A stretch of DNA of 64,000 nt, from assembly GCF_001983935.1 (NCBI RefSeq), contig NZ_CP017641.1, positions 2,046,001 through 2,110,000 on the forward strand, in the 5' to 3' direction. The stretch comes from Fuerstiella marisgermanici (lineage in GTDB: Bacteria; Planctomycetota; Planctomycetia; Planctomycetales; Planctomycetaceae). Shown piece by piece: positions 44,964 to 55,400 of this stretch. Both the position numbers and the translations under genes were made by a program. The notes under the pieces are model-generated. The model saw nothing but the letters and a program-made list of their open reading frames with translations, made no database searches and was not told where the DNA came from. Position 1 is the first letter of the stretch; each line of letters opens with the position of its first letter.

Positions 44964-46388
44964 TTACTCAACAATCTCCGCAACAGAAGCCACGCCAACC
45001 AGATCGTAGTCCTCCTGCCGCACGATCTCAACGGGCACCATACTGCCAATTTCGAGGTTATCGCCCGACACAAACACGTTCGAATCGATTTCCGGAGCGT
45101 CTGCGAACGAACGGCCAAGGTAAACGCCTTCCTCAACCTGTTCGTCGATGATGACGTCCAGTTCGTAGCCGATCAGCGACTTCGCGTGTTCGAAGGCAAT
45201 CTCCTGCTGGATCTGCATCAATTCGTCGCGACGAGCTTCCTTGACTTCTTCGGGAAGGTGGCCATCCAGTTTTGTCGCCGGAGTGCCCGGTTCAACAGAA
45301 TACGTGAACACGCCCATGCGTTCAAAACGCGTATCGACGACGAAGTCTCTCAGTTCCTGAAACTGTTCGTCGGTTTCGCCCGGGAAGCCGGCGATGAACG
45401 TTGTCCGCAGCACGAGGTTGGGAACTCGTTCACGCAGCTTGCCGACCAGTTCTCGAGTTTGCTCCGCGTTGACGCGACGCTGCATCCGTTTTAACACTGC
45501 TGAATTGATGTGCTGCAGCGGCATATCCAGATACGGCAGCACTTTTGCAGAACCGGCGATCTGGTCGATTAGTTGATCCGTGAAGTGGACGGGATACAGA
45601 TACATCAGCCGAATCCAGTCGATGCCTTCCACCTGTTCAAGTTGCTGCAGCAATTCGACCAGCCGCACTTCGCCGTACAGATCCTTGCCGTAGTAGGTGG
45701 TGTCCTGAGCGACAATGATGAGTTCTCGAACGCCGTCTGCCGCGAGTTCCTTCGCTTCTTCGATCACCATTTCGATCGGCTTGGTCACGTGCTTGCCGCG
45801 CATCATCGGGATGGAGCAGAACGTGCACGTGCGGTCGCAGCCTTCGGAGATTTTCAGATACGCAAAGTGCTGTGGCGTGATCCGCAACCGAGCGCGATCA
45901 TCCATTGCTTTAATCGGCGCGGGGCGGAAGAGTTCTCGCTGTTCGGCCGCTCCGCCGACTAATCGATCAGCCACGCGGTTGATTTCGTCGCGTCCGAAAA
46001 CGCCGACGACGTGATCGATTTCGGGCATCTCGTTGATAAGCCCGCCTTCTTCCAGCCGTTGAGGCAGGCAGCCCGCCACGATCACGCCTTTGGTCTTGCC
46101 GCTGCGTTTCAGGTCCAGCATTTCCTGAATGACGGCCTTCGATTCCGCTCGCGAGCTTTCAATAAAGCCGCACGTGTTGACGATCACGAAGTCTGAATCT
46201 GACGGATCGGTTACCAGTGAATAGCCGTCCTGAGCCAGCGTGCCCAGCATTTTTTCGCTGTCGACCAGATTCTTCGGGCAGCCAAGACTGACAAAGGCGT
46301 AGCGTCCTTTGGCCGGGCCAGTGGCGTCGGGCACGTCGAGCTGCGGCGCTGCCGGTGGATCGGGATCGATGATAGGAAGTGGATTCAT
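44964..46388 (-). CDS. rimO: Ribosomal protein S12 methylthiotransferase
   Basis: 474 residues. It adds a methylthio group to an Asp of ribosomal protein S12. An N-terminal UPF0004 domain (S-L-G-C-P-K-N-L-V-D-S-E, N-T-C-G-F-I, G-C-L-P-Q-R: three cluster-binding Cys) is followed by the radical-SAM site C-D-R-T-C-T-F-C and a C-terminal TRAM domain. S-L-G-C-P-K-N and the short M-P-L-Q-H motif distinguish RimO from MiaB. The N-terminal 28 residues are a Pro-rich extension. It is paired with pgsA. Confidence 0.95.
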   Translation of the reverse strand: MNPLPIIDPDPPAAPQLDVPDATGPAKGRYAFVSLGCPKNLVDSEKMLGTLAQDGYSLVTDPSDSDFVIVNTCGFIESSRAESKAVIQEMLDLKRSGKTKGVIVAGCLPQRLEEGGLINEMPEIDHVVGVFGRDEINRVADRLVGGAAEQRELFRPAPIKAMDDRARLRITPQHFAYLKISEGCDRTCTFCSIPMMRGKHVTKPIEMVIEEAKELAADGVRELIIVAQDTTYYGKDLYGEVRLVELLQQLEQVEGIDWIRLMYLYPVHFTDQLIDQIAGSAKVLPYLDMPLQHINSAVLKRMQRRVNAEQTRELVGKLRERVPNLVLRTTFIAGFPGETDEQFQELRDFVVDTRFERMGVFTYSVEPGTPATKLDGHLPEEVKEARRDELMQIQQEIAFEHAKSLIGYELDVIIDEQVEEGVYLGRSFADAPEIDSNVFVSGDNLEIGSMVPVEIVRQEDYDLVGVASVAEIVE

Positions 46389-46886
46389 GGCAGGTTTTTA
46401 GCCTTGTTCCTGTTCGTTAGGTGGCCGACACGTCTCACAGGTCGACAGATTCAATCGTCCGGATCAAAAAGTTGCTGTTGCTGAACCCGCGCCACGTCGT
46501 CGTTGCCAATTATCCGTGACCAGGCCAGCGATTCAGTTTGCAATGTTACCTGTTTTGCCACTGCTAACGTCGTCCGCCCAGCGGCTGTTCAGGGGGCTCC
46601 TACCCGGACGGAACGGCCACGCACGACGGTGAAACACGACTGGTTAGGCAGCCCCGCATCATACGAACGGGCGCGTGGGAATCCAGTACTGACAGTGTAG
46701 CTGTCCCGTCGCCGACGCACAAAACGCTTCGTCGCCGATTTTGAAAACGCTCAGAACCCTCCACCACTTGGTGGTGCTTTTCCGAATTCCGGCATTAGAG
46801 CCCTTGGCTGGAGACTTTGCGGGCCTCAAGCTGGCGATTTCGAGCCAACTCGCTGAATTCGCCCGCAGCGGTTTGTCGCCCGCCGG
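46389..46886. other. Intergenic region, about 500 bp
   Basis: No gene is supported. A small hairpin with stem CCACC/GGTGG (46761-46774) is followed on the plus strand by TGCTTTTCC, and lies about 110 bases beyond the stop of the convergent minus-strand ACT gene. It is at best a weak terminator for plus-strand transcription. No other structure seen. Confidence 0.35.
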
Positions 46887-47429
46887 TCACGCACCTGCGG
46901 TGTCACCGGCTGCAGCCGCGCTGCTGAAATCGATCATCAGGTCTGAGGCGAGATTTTCGAGTTCAGTTTGCAGGACGCCCGTGTCCAGTTCCGCCGGAAG
47001 CCGGATCCGAACGGTCGCTCGAAAAATGGGACCGCCACTGTGCGGCGCGTCGGAACATTCAGTCGTCAATTCTTCGACGTTGACATTGTGAGCAACCAGC
47101 ACCTGTGTCACTTCTCGCACGATCCCAGGGCGATCGTTTCCGACGACACTAAGTTGCCAAATCGGGGCAGAATTACTGGCCGGGCGCGCGGACGAATCGA
47201 CTTCTGTGACGACCTTTAATCCGTGAGCCTTCAGGTTCTGCAAACCGTCGGCCATTGCGGCGACATCTGCATCGGCGACGTCCAGAAGAATGATCCCCGC
47301 AAACTGGCCAGCCAAATGAGACATGCGACTTTCAAGCCAGTTGCCGCCATGTTGTCGCACAACGTCTGACACGGCCCCGACCAGCCCTGGGCGGTCTGGT
47401 CCAATTACAGTCACAACCAACGACGGCAT
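46887..47429 (-). CDS. Two-ACT-domain protein (GcvR-like)
   Basis: 180 residues made of two ACT domains: V-T-V-I-G-P-D-R-P-G-L-V-G-A-V-S at the start and L-S-V-V-G-N-D-R-P-G-I-V-R-E-V-T near residue 95, each with the G-x-D-R-P-G ligand loop. The architecture equals that of GcvR, the glycine-responsive antagonist of GcvA, but no gcv genes are nearby, so I leave the gene unnamed. It has no DNA-binding domain. It is divergent from the kinase gene at 47649. Confidence 0.85.
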   Translation of the reverse strand: MPSLVVTVIGPDRPGLVGAVSDVVRQHGGNWLESRMSHLAGQFAGIILLDVADADVAAMADGLQNLKAHGLKVVTEVDSSARPASNSAPIWQLSVVGNDRPGIVREVTQVLVAHNVNVEELTTECSDAPHSGGPIFRATVRIRLPAELDTGVLQTELENLASDLMIDFSSAAAAGDTAGA

Positions 47430-47648
47430 CGCTTTGTCTTTCTATTCTGTGAGTCTGTTTAATCAACGACGTTCTTCGCAAAACCTTCGACCCGCTCGCA
47501 CACGTTCCGTTCAACGGCGGACGGCTGGCTTTTTTGCTGAAGCGAAGAATCCTGTGTTTTGCCTGGTGTTTGGGTGTGCGCGCTCGCAGTTGGCTGTAAT
47601 ACTTGCCCGCCACGCCAACCAACTGCGAATTTTGGAAACGTCAATCTG

Positions 47649-48269
47649 ATGGGCAGCGACAACAGATATCCCTGCGTTCTTTTGTTCGGACCACCGGGCG
47701 TCGGCAAGGGAACTCAGGGGAAAATTCTGGCCAACATACCCGGCTTTTTTCATCTCTCTGTGGGCGACGTCTTTCGATCGATTGATATCGGATCGCCCAA
47801 CGGGAAGGAAGTCTACAACTATCTGTCGCGCGGGGAACTAGTGCCGGATGAATTGACGATCAAGATCTGGAAAAAAGCAGTGGGAGCCTACGAGGCTCTG
47901 TCATGGTACAAACCGCGCGAAGACCTGCTGGTGCTGGACGGCATGCCGCGCAACCTGGCTCAAGTCGACATTGTCAAAGAATACCTGAACATCTACAAAA
48001 TCATCTACCTCGAGTGCAGTGACGAGGAAGACATGATCCACCGAATTCGTCGTCGTGCGATCCGGGAAAACCGAGCCGATGACGCGAACGAAGACGTGAT
48101 CCGTCATCGCTTTCAACTTTACCAGCAGGTGACTCGCCCCGTTCTGGACAGATACGATCCGTCGATGATCGAGCGAATCGACTGTAATGGATCCCCGGCC
48201 GAAGTGCTGCGTTCTATTTTGGACTGCACAATTCCTGTCCAGAACGAACACTTCCGCAGCAATATGTAA
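47649..48269 (+). CDS. Adenylate kinase-like nucleoside monophosphate kinase
   Basis: 206 residues from ATG 47649. P-loop G-P-P-G-V-G-K-G-T-Q-G-K, then F-H-L-S-V-G-D-V-F-R-S (nucleotide-binding segment), V-L-D-G-M-P-R-N (D-G-F/M-P-R motif) and R-R-R-A-I-R-E-N-R-A-D-D (lid Arg residues). The short lid marks the adenylate-kinase family. Met replaces the usual Phe in D-G-F-P-R, so specificity may differ from classical Adk. rodA follows 12 bases later. Confidence 0.85.
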   Translation: MGSDNRYPCVLLFGPPGVGKGTQGKILANIPGFFHLSVGDVFRSIDIGSPNGKEVYNYLSRGELVPDELTIKIWKKAVGAYEALSWYKPREDLLVLDGMPRNLAQVDIVKEYLNIYKIIYLECSDEEDMIHRIRRRAIRENRADDANEDVIRHRFQLYQQVTRPVLDRYDPSMIERIDCNGSPAEVLRSILDCTIPVQNEHFRSNM

Positions 48270-48281
48270 GCGTGGCTCATT

Positions 48282-49409
48282 GTGTGGGAATGGATTCGAA
48301 AGCTGCCGCTCACAATTCTGATCCCGTGCATGCTGATCTCCATGATCGGGCTGGCGGGGCTGAATCGAGCCGACCAGTTGTACGGTCCGTCAAAGTTGTT
48401 CGAACGGCAATTGATCTGGCTGACGCTTTCATGGACGGCCATGCTGCTGGCGACGTCGGTGCCGTATCGATCGCTAAAGCACTTTAGTCCGTGGCTTTAT
48501 CTGGGAAGTCTGGTTCTGCTGACGGTGGTCCTGTTCATGCCCGCCGTCAACGGTTCGCGCCGCTGGATTCCTTTGGGGCTGTTTGATTTTCAGCCCAGCG
48601 AACCTGCACGCTTAGCCTTCATTCTGGCACTCGCTCACTACCTGATGTACCGGCAGACGCAACGAACGGTGCGCGGGCTCATTCCGCCGTTTGTGATCAC
48701 CGTATTTCCGCTGATGCTGATTCTGCGAGAGCCCGACCTGGGCACGGCGATGCTGTTTCTGCCCGTGCTGTACACGATGCTGTTTGCAGCGGGAGCTAAG
48801 CCTGTCCATTTAATCACGGCCGCTTTGGTCGGCGTTGCGTTACTGCCTGTACTGTGGGGGCAAATCAATGACGAACAGCGTTCCCGAGTGCAGATGGTGT
48901 TTAATCAGGTAGACGGTGGTGCGACGCCGCACGATGACGGCTTTCACCTGCATCAATCCAAGCAGGTTTTGTCGCTGGGCGGATTGTGGGGAAGTGTGTC
49001 CCGCGACGAACCGATCATCGACGATCCGTCTGCCTACATTCTGCCCGCCGCTCGCACAGACTTCATCCTGTGCCTGATTGGCGAGCGTTACGGAATCTTT
49101 GGCTGCGCAGCTCTGCTTCTGCTTTATGCGATGATTGTGGTCACGGGGCTACGAGCGGCCGCGAAGACGCGCGAACCGTTTGGCCGGCTGGTCGCGGCTG
49201 GTATCGTGGCCATGCTGGCAACTCAGGCGTTGATCAACATGAGCATGACTGTGGGCCTGATGCCGATCACGGGCATTACGTTGCCGATGTGCAGCTACGG
49301 CGGCAGTAGCTTGCTTTCCACCTGTTTCGCCATGGGCCTGCTGATGAACATCGCCATGCGACCGGGCTACGAGGTCGCGGGCTCACCCGAATGGGAACGG
49401 CGTGCATAG
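48282..49409 (+). CDS. RodA/FtsW-family SEDS peptidoglycan polymerase
   Basis: 375 residues from GTG 48282, 12 bases after the kinase gene. About ten transmembrane helices with SEDS motifs: V-N-G-S-R-R-W-I-P-L-G near residue 88, Q-P-S-E-P-A-R-L (family norm Q-P-S-E-x-x-K), R-E-P-D-L-G-T-A, D-F-I-L-C-L-I-G-E-R-Y-G and the C-terminal P-I-T-G-I-T-L-P-M-C-S-Y-G-G-S-S. Arg replaces the usual Lys of Q-P-S-E-x-x-K. RodA-type members polymerise glycan strands for elongation. Notable because planctomycetes lack FtsZ. RodA versus FtsW is not decided by sequence alone; RodA is more likely. Confidence 0.88.
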   Translation: MWEWIRKLPLTILIPCMLISMIGLAGLNRADQLYGPSKLFERQLIWLTLSWTAMLLATSVPYRSLKHFSPWLYLGSLVLLTVVLFMPAVNGSRRWIPLGLFDFQPSEPARLAFILALAHYLMYRQTQRTVRGLIPPFVITVFPLMLILREPDLGTAMLFLPVLYTMLFAAGAKPVHLITAALVGVALLPVLWGQINDEQRSRVQMVFNQVDGGATPHDDGFHLHQSKQVLSLGGLWGSVSRDEPIIDDPSAYILPAARTDFILCLIGERYGIFGCAALLLLYAMIVVTGLRAAAKTREPFGRLVAAGIVAMLATQALINMSMTVGLMPITGITLPMCSYGGSSLLSTCFAMGLLMNIAMRPGYEVAGSPEWERRA

Positions 49410-49806
49410 CGATTCAGGCGACAAAATGAGGTCGGGGCTACCGCTCTGACGTCCTCGATTTAGCCGCTGGCCCTGCGGCAGGATCTGCCGGTGCTGGTCA
49501 GGCGCGCGAAACATTCGCCGATCGCGACTTCGCGCCGCATCCAATCAACGCAACAGCCTCATGGATGCGGGGTTCGCATCTTGACCGATTTTCGCCCTGA
49601 AGACACATTCACTAAGCGTGAACTGATGTGTTGTGTGCTGCTGGCTCTGCCAGTGCCGCTTTGGCGTGGAAAACTCTGGCAGAGCCAGTGGCACACATCG
49701 ATAGCTAACAGCCAAGGCATCAGGTTCAGGCGAATTCAGGCGTACCGTGGCAGTGTCTTCCACCAGCGCGCTGCGTCGTGGTGTGTTTCGCAACAAGAGG
49801 TGCCCA
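49410..49806. other. Intergenic region holding a large palindrome
   Basis: No gene is supported. It contains the 22-bp inverted repeat described separately (49632-49697). The last part carries the ribosome site AAGAGG of the gene starting at 49807. Confidence 0.5.
49632..49697. repeat. 22-bp inverted repeat (REP-like palindrome)
   Basis: 49632-49653 and 49676-49697 are inverted copies (20 of 22 positions) around a 22-base spacer; the arms centre on CTGGCTCTGCCAG and CTGGCAGAGCCAG, each nearly self-palindromic. It would fold into a long hairpin in RNA or DNA, but it lacks a U-run, so it is more like an interspersed REP/MITE-type palindrome than a terminator. Confidence 0.75.
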
Positions 49807-50325
49807 ATGTTTCTAATCGTTAGACCGATTCGGCTCGCCCTAAAAGCGTTGATCGCTGAATCCACGCCGCGCCAACTGGCGCTGGGATTTGCGTTTGGCG
49901 TGTTGATTGGGTTGGTGCCGAAGGGCAATCTTCTGGCGTTGGTACTGGGCGTCGTGCTGGCAGCGTCGCGAGCCAATCTGGGCGTGGCGGCTGGAACCAT
50001 TCTGGCCTTCAGCTTCCTTTCGCCGTACTTCGACGGGGTGTCCGACGCGGTCGGTGGCTGGCTGCTAAGCCGTCCGGCTCTGCAACACATGTGGACCGAA
50101 CTTTACAACATGCCGCTGATGCCGTGGACGTCGTTCTACAACTCGATCGTGCTGGGAAGTTTCGTGATTGGGTTGGTGCTGCTGTATCCGGCTTACCGGT
50201 TATCGATCCCGATGTTTGAAAAGTATTCGGCACGCCTGACCGTCTGGGCTAAGAAATTCTGGCTGACTCGAGTCCTGCTGGGAGTCGAATGGGCCGATCG
50301 CCTGGGCACAACTCGTTCTGTTTAG
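49807..50325 (+). CDS. TIGR03546/DUF2062-like membrane protein
   Basis: 172 residues from ATG 49807 (AAGAGG upstream), preferred over a start at 49747. R-Q-L-A-L-G-F-A-F-G-V-L-I-G-L-V-P-K-G-N-L-L is the family's glycine-rich first helix. Two or three more helices follow, with F-L-S-P-Y-F-D and the Y-N-S-I-V-L-G-S-F-V-I-G segment. It is known to sit beside TIGR03545 genes, exactly as here (the partner begins 44 bases on). A membrane-envelope partnership is implied; biochemical function unknown. Confidence 0.82.
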   Translation: MFLIVRPIRLALKALIAESTPRQLALGFAFGVLIGLVPKGNLLALVLGVVLAASRANLGVAAGTILAFSFLSPYFDGVSDAVGGWLLSRPALQHMWTELYNMPLMPWTSFYNSIVLGSFVIGLVLLYPAYRLSIPMFEKYSARLTVWAKKFWLTRVLLGVEWADRLGTTRSV

Positions 50326-50368
50326 GTACTGGCGTCAACCGGATTTCTTGTAGTACACGGAAGTATTC

Positions 50369-52267
50369 ATGCGCTGGACTTATCTGATACCTCGACTGAT
50401 TATTCTTGGCATCATCTGGGCGTTTATGGCGTTCGGATTTGATCCGTTGCTTCGCTATTCGGCCGTGCAAACCGCTCAGTCGATCACTGGAGCGAAAGCC
50501 GACGTGCCGAGTCTGCAAACCGGGTTCTTTCCACCCAGGATGTTTGTGAATTCTGTCGCACTGGCCAGCCGGACAAAGCCGGGGACGAACCTTGTCGAAT
50601 TCGATGAAATGCGGCTTCAAATGGCAGGAGACCCGTTGCTGCGGAAGTCGTTTGTTGTGGACGAAGCCGTCGTCACCGGAGTCCGATTCGGGACTTCGCG
50701 GAACGACAACGGGCAGCTTGAAGTAGAGGAAGATGCTGAACCGGCCGGTCCGATTATCCCGCCGTGGCTGTCCGATAAAATGAAAAACATCGGCGACGAA
50801 TGGGTTGAGAACTTCACACAGCAGGCCAAGCAACAACTCGACCCGAACCGACTTGAGTCGTACCGCGTTGGCAACGAACTGTACATCAAATGGGACGGTC
50901 GTTTTAAAGAAATGAACGTCCGCCTCGATACGTCTCGCGCGCAGCTGGAAGCACTGAAGCGACAAATTGACGACGCCAAAAAAGGCGAAACGATTGAACA
51001 GGTCGAAAAGTATCTGCAGATCGCTCAGCAGTCAGACCTCTTGTTGCGTGACACCCGCGGCCTGCTGACTCAGTTCAAGACGAACGTGCCACGCGAACTG
51101 CAACAGGACTTTGCAAGACTCGACCAGGCTCAGAAAAATGACCGAGCTACAGCGGCTGAAGCAATTCAGATGCTTAAGCCGGATTCTCGGCAGATTACAG
51201 AATCGCTGATCGGCGAAGAAATGTACCTGCAATTGCAGACGCTGCTCACATGGGTCGAAACTCTGCGGGGATATCAGGAGGACCTGAAGGCTCCGGAAGC
51301 GCCGGAACGCAGCCGCGGTCGTGACTTCGAATTCCCGTTGTATAATCCTACTCCCGGTATGCTGTGCCGTCGGATGTCGATCGACGGTGAATTCATGCTA
51401 AGTGATATCCCCACGCCGTTTTCTGCCACTCTGACCGACGTGACCAGCGACCCCCAAATGCACGGCCGTCCTGCGTTGTTGCGAGTCACAACAGAAGGCG
51501 AATCACCGGTCGATCTGGTGGTGCGCCACGATGCGACGGGTGACATCACCACTACCGACCTCGGCGTCAATTACACTGATCGCGTGCCGCAACAATTGTC
51601 AGCGGGCAAGCCGGATCGCGATCACGTGACTGCCAGCATCGACAACATGCGCTGGGTTGCTCGGCTAACGCTGGTCGAAGACGGGATTACCGGCCGCATT
51701 GACGTCACGTCCGACTTTGGACAGCCTCAGGTGCGAGTCCAGAATCGCTACGCCGCGTCGCTGGCGGGAATGGCCGAACAAACATTGGCGGGCATTTCCA
51801 CCGTGAATGCAACTCTGCAGATCAACGGCACGATCAGGAACCCTCAGATCGACATTTCGTCGAACCTGGGCGAGCAAATGGCGGCTGGATTTGAAACGGC
51901 GTTCGCGTCTTTCGTGCCATTGATGAAACAACAGCTAACGGCAGAACTGAATACGTTTGTTGACAAACAACGCCAGGAATTCATCGCAAAGTATCAGGGC
52001 AAAGCGTCGGAACTTCTGGCCGACTACGAAAATGTAATCAGCGGCCTGAACCAGGCAAACGAATTGGCCAGCGCCTTTCGGTCCGGAAACCTGCAACCGG
52101 ACGCCGTGTTTAAGTTCGCGTCTGATAATGGAATGCTGAAGGAGAAGGACCAGCAAAAGGTTGAGGAATACCGCAGCAAGACAGACGACGTGCTGAATGG
52201 CCTGCGGAATCCACAGCAGACACTTCAGGACAAGCTGCCAGGCCTGCTGAAGAAGAAGCTGTTTTGA
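50369..52267 (+). CDS. TIGR03545-family envelope protein (AsmA-like)
   Basis: 632 residues with one N-terminal transmembrane helix (L-I-P-R-L-I-I-L-G-I-I-W-A-F-M-A-F-G). A long beta-rich part recalls AsmA-like bridge proteins (L-L-R-K-S-F-V-V-D-E-A-V-V-T-G-V-R-F-G). An amphipathic coiled-coil block follows (about residues 185-300), and a C-terminal section Q-M-A-A-G-F-E-T-A-F. It is probably anchored in the inner membrane with the bulk in the periplasm. It pairs with the preceding TIGR03546 gene. A lipid-transport or envelope-assembly role is inference by analogy with AsmA proteins. Confidence 0.85.
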   Translation: MRWTYLIPRLIILGIIWAFMAFGFDPLLRYSAVQTAQSITGAKADVPSLQTGFFPPRMFVNSVALASRTKPGTNLVEFDEMRLQMAGDPLLRKSFVVDEAVVTGVRFGTSRNDNGQLEVEEDAEPAGPIIPPWLSDKMKNIGDEWVENFTQQAKQQLDPNRLESYRVGNELYIKWDGRFKEMNVRLDTSRAQLEALKRQIDDAKKGETIEQVEKYLQIAQQSDLLLRDTRGLLTQFKTNVPRELQQDFARLDQAQKNDRATAAEAIQMLKPDSRQITESLIGEEMYLQLQTLLTWVETLRGYQEDLKAPEAPERSRGRDFEFPLYNPTPGMLCRRMSIDGEFMLSDIPTPFSATLTDVTSDPQMHGRPALLRVTTEGESPVDLVVRHDATGDITTTDLGVNYTDRVPQQLSAGKPDRDHVTASIDNMRWVARLTLVEDGITGRIDVTSDFGQPQVRVQNRYAASLAGMAEQTLAGISTVNATLQINGTIRNPQIDISSNLGEQMAAGFETAFASFVPLMKQQLTAELNTFVDKQRQEFIAKYQGKASELLADYENVISGLNQANELASAFRSGNLQPDAVFKFASDNGMLKEKDQQKVEEYRSKTDDVLNGLRNPQQTLQDKLPGLLKKKLF

Positions 52268-52412
52268 TTGCGTTTTGAGCCATGAGCGCAGGGTGCGGCG
52301 ACATTTCTTGAGCCCGTCGCACCTGCTTGCCGGCTGGGTGGTTTGCCGGTTCGTGCGAAGTCCGAGCCCTTCCGTTTTGATATCGCCAGACCGACAAGCC
52401 ACGCTTTCGCAG

Positions 52413-55400
52413 TTACGAACCAGACCTGCGGTGGAATGCGTTGGCAGACGGGAAGATGTAGTTGGTCGAAGATTCCTGCGACATCTGGAACGCTCGACCG
52501 CGCTTGTGCGATTGGAAACCGTTCCATTCCTGCACGACCTCCGTCAAGTCGTCGAACTGCTGATTTGACGCGTTGCCCTGATCGTCCGAGCCGATAGCAT
52601 CCTCGCCGTCAGCACCCTGCGACGTTGTATCCAGGATTTCGCCAGTGGCCCCGGCGAATGCATCGAATCCCTGAGCGTCCTCAGCGGCGATCCCGTTGGG
52701 GCCATCCTGAGGCGTCGGCGTCGGTTGCGGATTGGGCGAAGGCAACGGACCGGGCAGCGACTGCACCAGCAGCGCGGGCCGACTGTTCGCATCGGTCGCT
52801 TCAGACGACGCAAAGACGTATTCTGAGTACTCGCCACTTGTGACTACCAGCGCCAGGCCGTGGTTTGCCAGGCGACCGTCGAGCCATGCATTGACGGCGG
52901 CCGTCACATCGAACTTCGCCGTGCCGTCGGCTGGATCTGATCCGTCCAGCTTTAGCGTGGTGATCAGACCGTTCGCTCCGTTTCCAAAATCGAAGTCGGT
53001 GACTAGCTGGCCACCGCCTTCAGACTGCCATGTGGCTCCGCCGTCGGCCACAGACCAGTTGTCGCTGCCAGCTCCTTCCTGCCACGGGGCAGCAACCGCA
53101 AACACGGCAATTTCCATCGCGGAATCGCTATACAGGTGGGCGAGCTGCTGAAGCTGCAGCGTGGCCGCGTGAACGTTGTCACCGTTAAGTGATGACGTAT
53201 CAAACTTCAGCAACGCAGTGCGCTGTCCTCCATCGGCGGAATAGAATGCGAGCGTTTCAGCTCCACCCAGATTGGCGGACGCGTTTTCCATGCTGGTCAG
53301 CATCGTGTCGGCAGTTGCCTCCAGACGCTCAACCGCGTCGCTGATCGGATTGGAAACATCATTGCCGCTATCATCGTTGCCTGATTCAGCCGCTTCGCCG
53401 AATTCGTTGGTAACGTCCGTCGGAGGCACATCGTTTGGATCGTCGTTCGGCGATTCTTCGATAACAACGTCATCCACCGGTAATTCAGTTTCGCCTTCGA
53501 TTGAGCCGGACGAGCTTGAGTTTTCTTCGGGCGACGTAACAGCCGGCGTGGTTCCGCCAGTTGTCGGCGGTTCAGCCGGGGTAACGGGATCGGACGGCGT
53601 TGTTCCATCGGTCGGTGACTGTGGAGTATTTGCTTCAGGCGGTTCCGGATCGACTGTCGGCTCGACGGGATCGACTTCGACCACTGGTGGAGGCTCAACA
53701 GCCGGCGGCGGTTCCACCACAGGTGGCGGATCAACAACGGAGGGCGTTTCCACAACCGGTGGAGGTGCTGTCGGGCGTGACGGATCAGCCGACAGGATCA
53801 GCCGGTTGCCGGTCCCCGTGGTGACACTGACGTTTGTCAGCGTGAGTAGACCATCGGCGTCTACGGTGACCTGGCCCTGTTCCAGAATTGCGCCGCTTGA
53901 GTTATCAACATTTTGCCAACTGACAACATCACCGGGGTTTACGCGGAAGTTTTGGAAATTGCGTGGCGTGATGTCTGCCGTTTGAATGCTCGTCGTCGAC
54001 CGGACACTAATTTCGTAGTGGTCCGCCGTATCCAACGCGCTGGTGTGAAACGGATTAGTCGGCGTCGCCCAGTCGATCGTCTGGTTGTAGTAATCCGTCC
54101 CGCCCTGAGTTGGCGTGGGAGTGCCGGAATCTGTGGCGTTCGAAATTGCCAGATGGCTGTCGTTGCCGCTGAAGTACCAGGCATTGAGATTGCCATTGGC
54201 ATCGCTAAACAGCGTTTTCGGCAGAAAGTCGAAGCCCATCCATGTGTGGTCCCAGTCGCCACGTTGTTCGGCTGAATAGCCAACGTCCGCCGCGTCAACG
54301 GCCGCCATAAACGGCTGTCCCTGAGTTTCCCACGGGATCGCGGTGTCCGCTTTGCCATGCCCGAAGTTGAAGAACGACATTTCCAGACCGCGAAGCCGGA
54401 CAATCTGTTCGCCGTGATCCATCCAGTCCCACACGCCGGTTGGATCAGAACCGCCAACTCCATACTGAGCGATCGGTCCCGCATATTTGCCGTTGTTGAC
54501 GACCTGAAGGTTGGACTCTTGACTGCCCCAAAGCTGTACGAATTCATCCTGAAACGCGGCACTGGCTGCGTAGTCTGTCATACCTTCGCTGGCATAAATC
54601 GACGCGAAGACATCGCCGTACCGGATCCCCATCGCCAGAGCGGCCGACGCGCCCATCGAATGGCCGAAGGCGTTAATGCGAGATGTGTCGATCGTGATGG
54701 CGTCGTTGGCAATGACTTCATCGATCGCTTTCAACACGCGTTGTTCGGTGAAGTTTTCGATCGTTCCGCTGGTCGGAATTGGTCCGTCTGTATCGTAGTT
54801 ATGATCGGCTGCGAAACCGTACCACCATGTATGCACGGTGCCTCTGTCGAGACCCGGGTCATCGACGAACAGCTGAATCACATCCCAGCCGAATTCTGAT
54901 TCTGGAATTAGACGATGCCCTTCCGTGTATGCATGCATCTCAACTCGTAATTCATACCGCTGCGAAGGATCGTAGTTCTGCGGCAGAGCAACTGAGTAAT
55001 CGTAGGCGTAGCCCTGGAAAGTCGGATTCCAGTCTTTGTAGTCCATAAACTGAGTGAACACGAGACTCTTGCCGCCGTTGAAAGACGACACCAGAATCGG
55101 CGACGTTTCCGCAACTGATTCCTGCACGGCGGCGGCCAGTTGATCGCCGGACGAACTCAAACTTTGTTCGTTGCCGTTCACCACCAGCGTGACGGCATAA
55201 AAGGCGTCGCCGCTTTCGCCATCCTGAGTCGTGTAGACAAACAGTCCAGTGTCGTCGCTAAGGGCCGAGCCGAGGTCCTCGATCACAAAATTCTGCGGCG
55301 CACCGTTGCCGGCAAGTTGGTGAAACGAGGTGTCATCGTCCAGCGGGCCCCATCGTCCTGTCAGCAGCTCGGCCTGATCGATATTGTCTTCCGTGATGGC

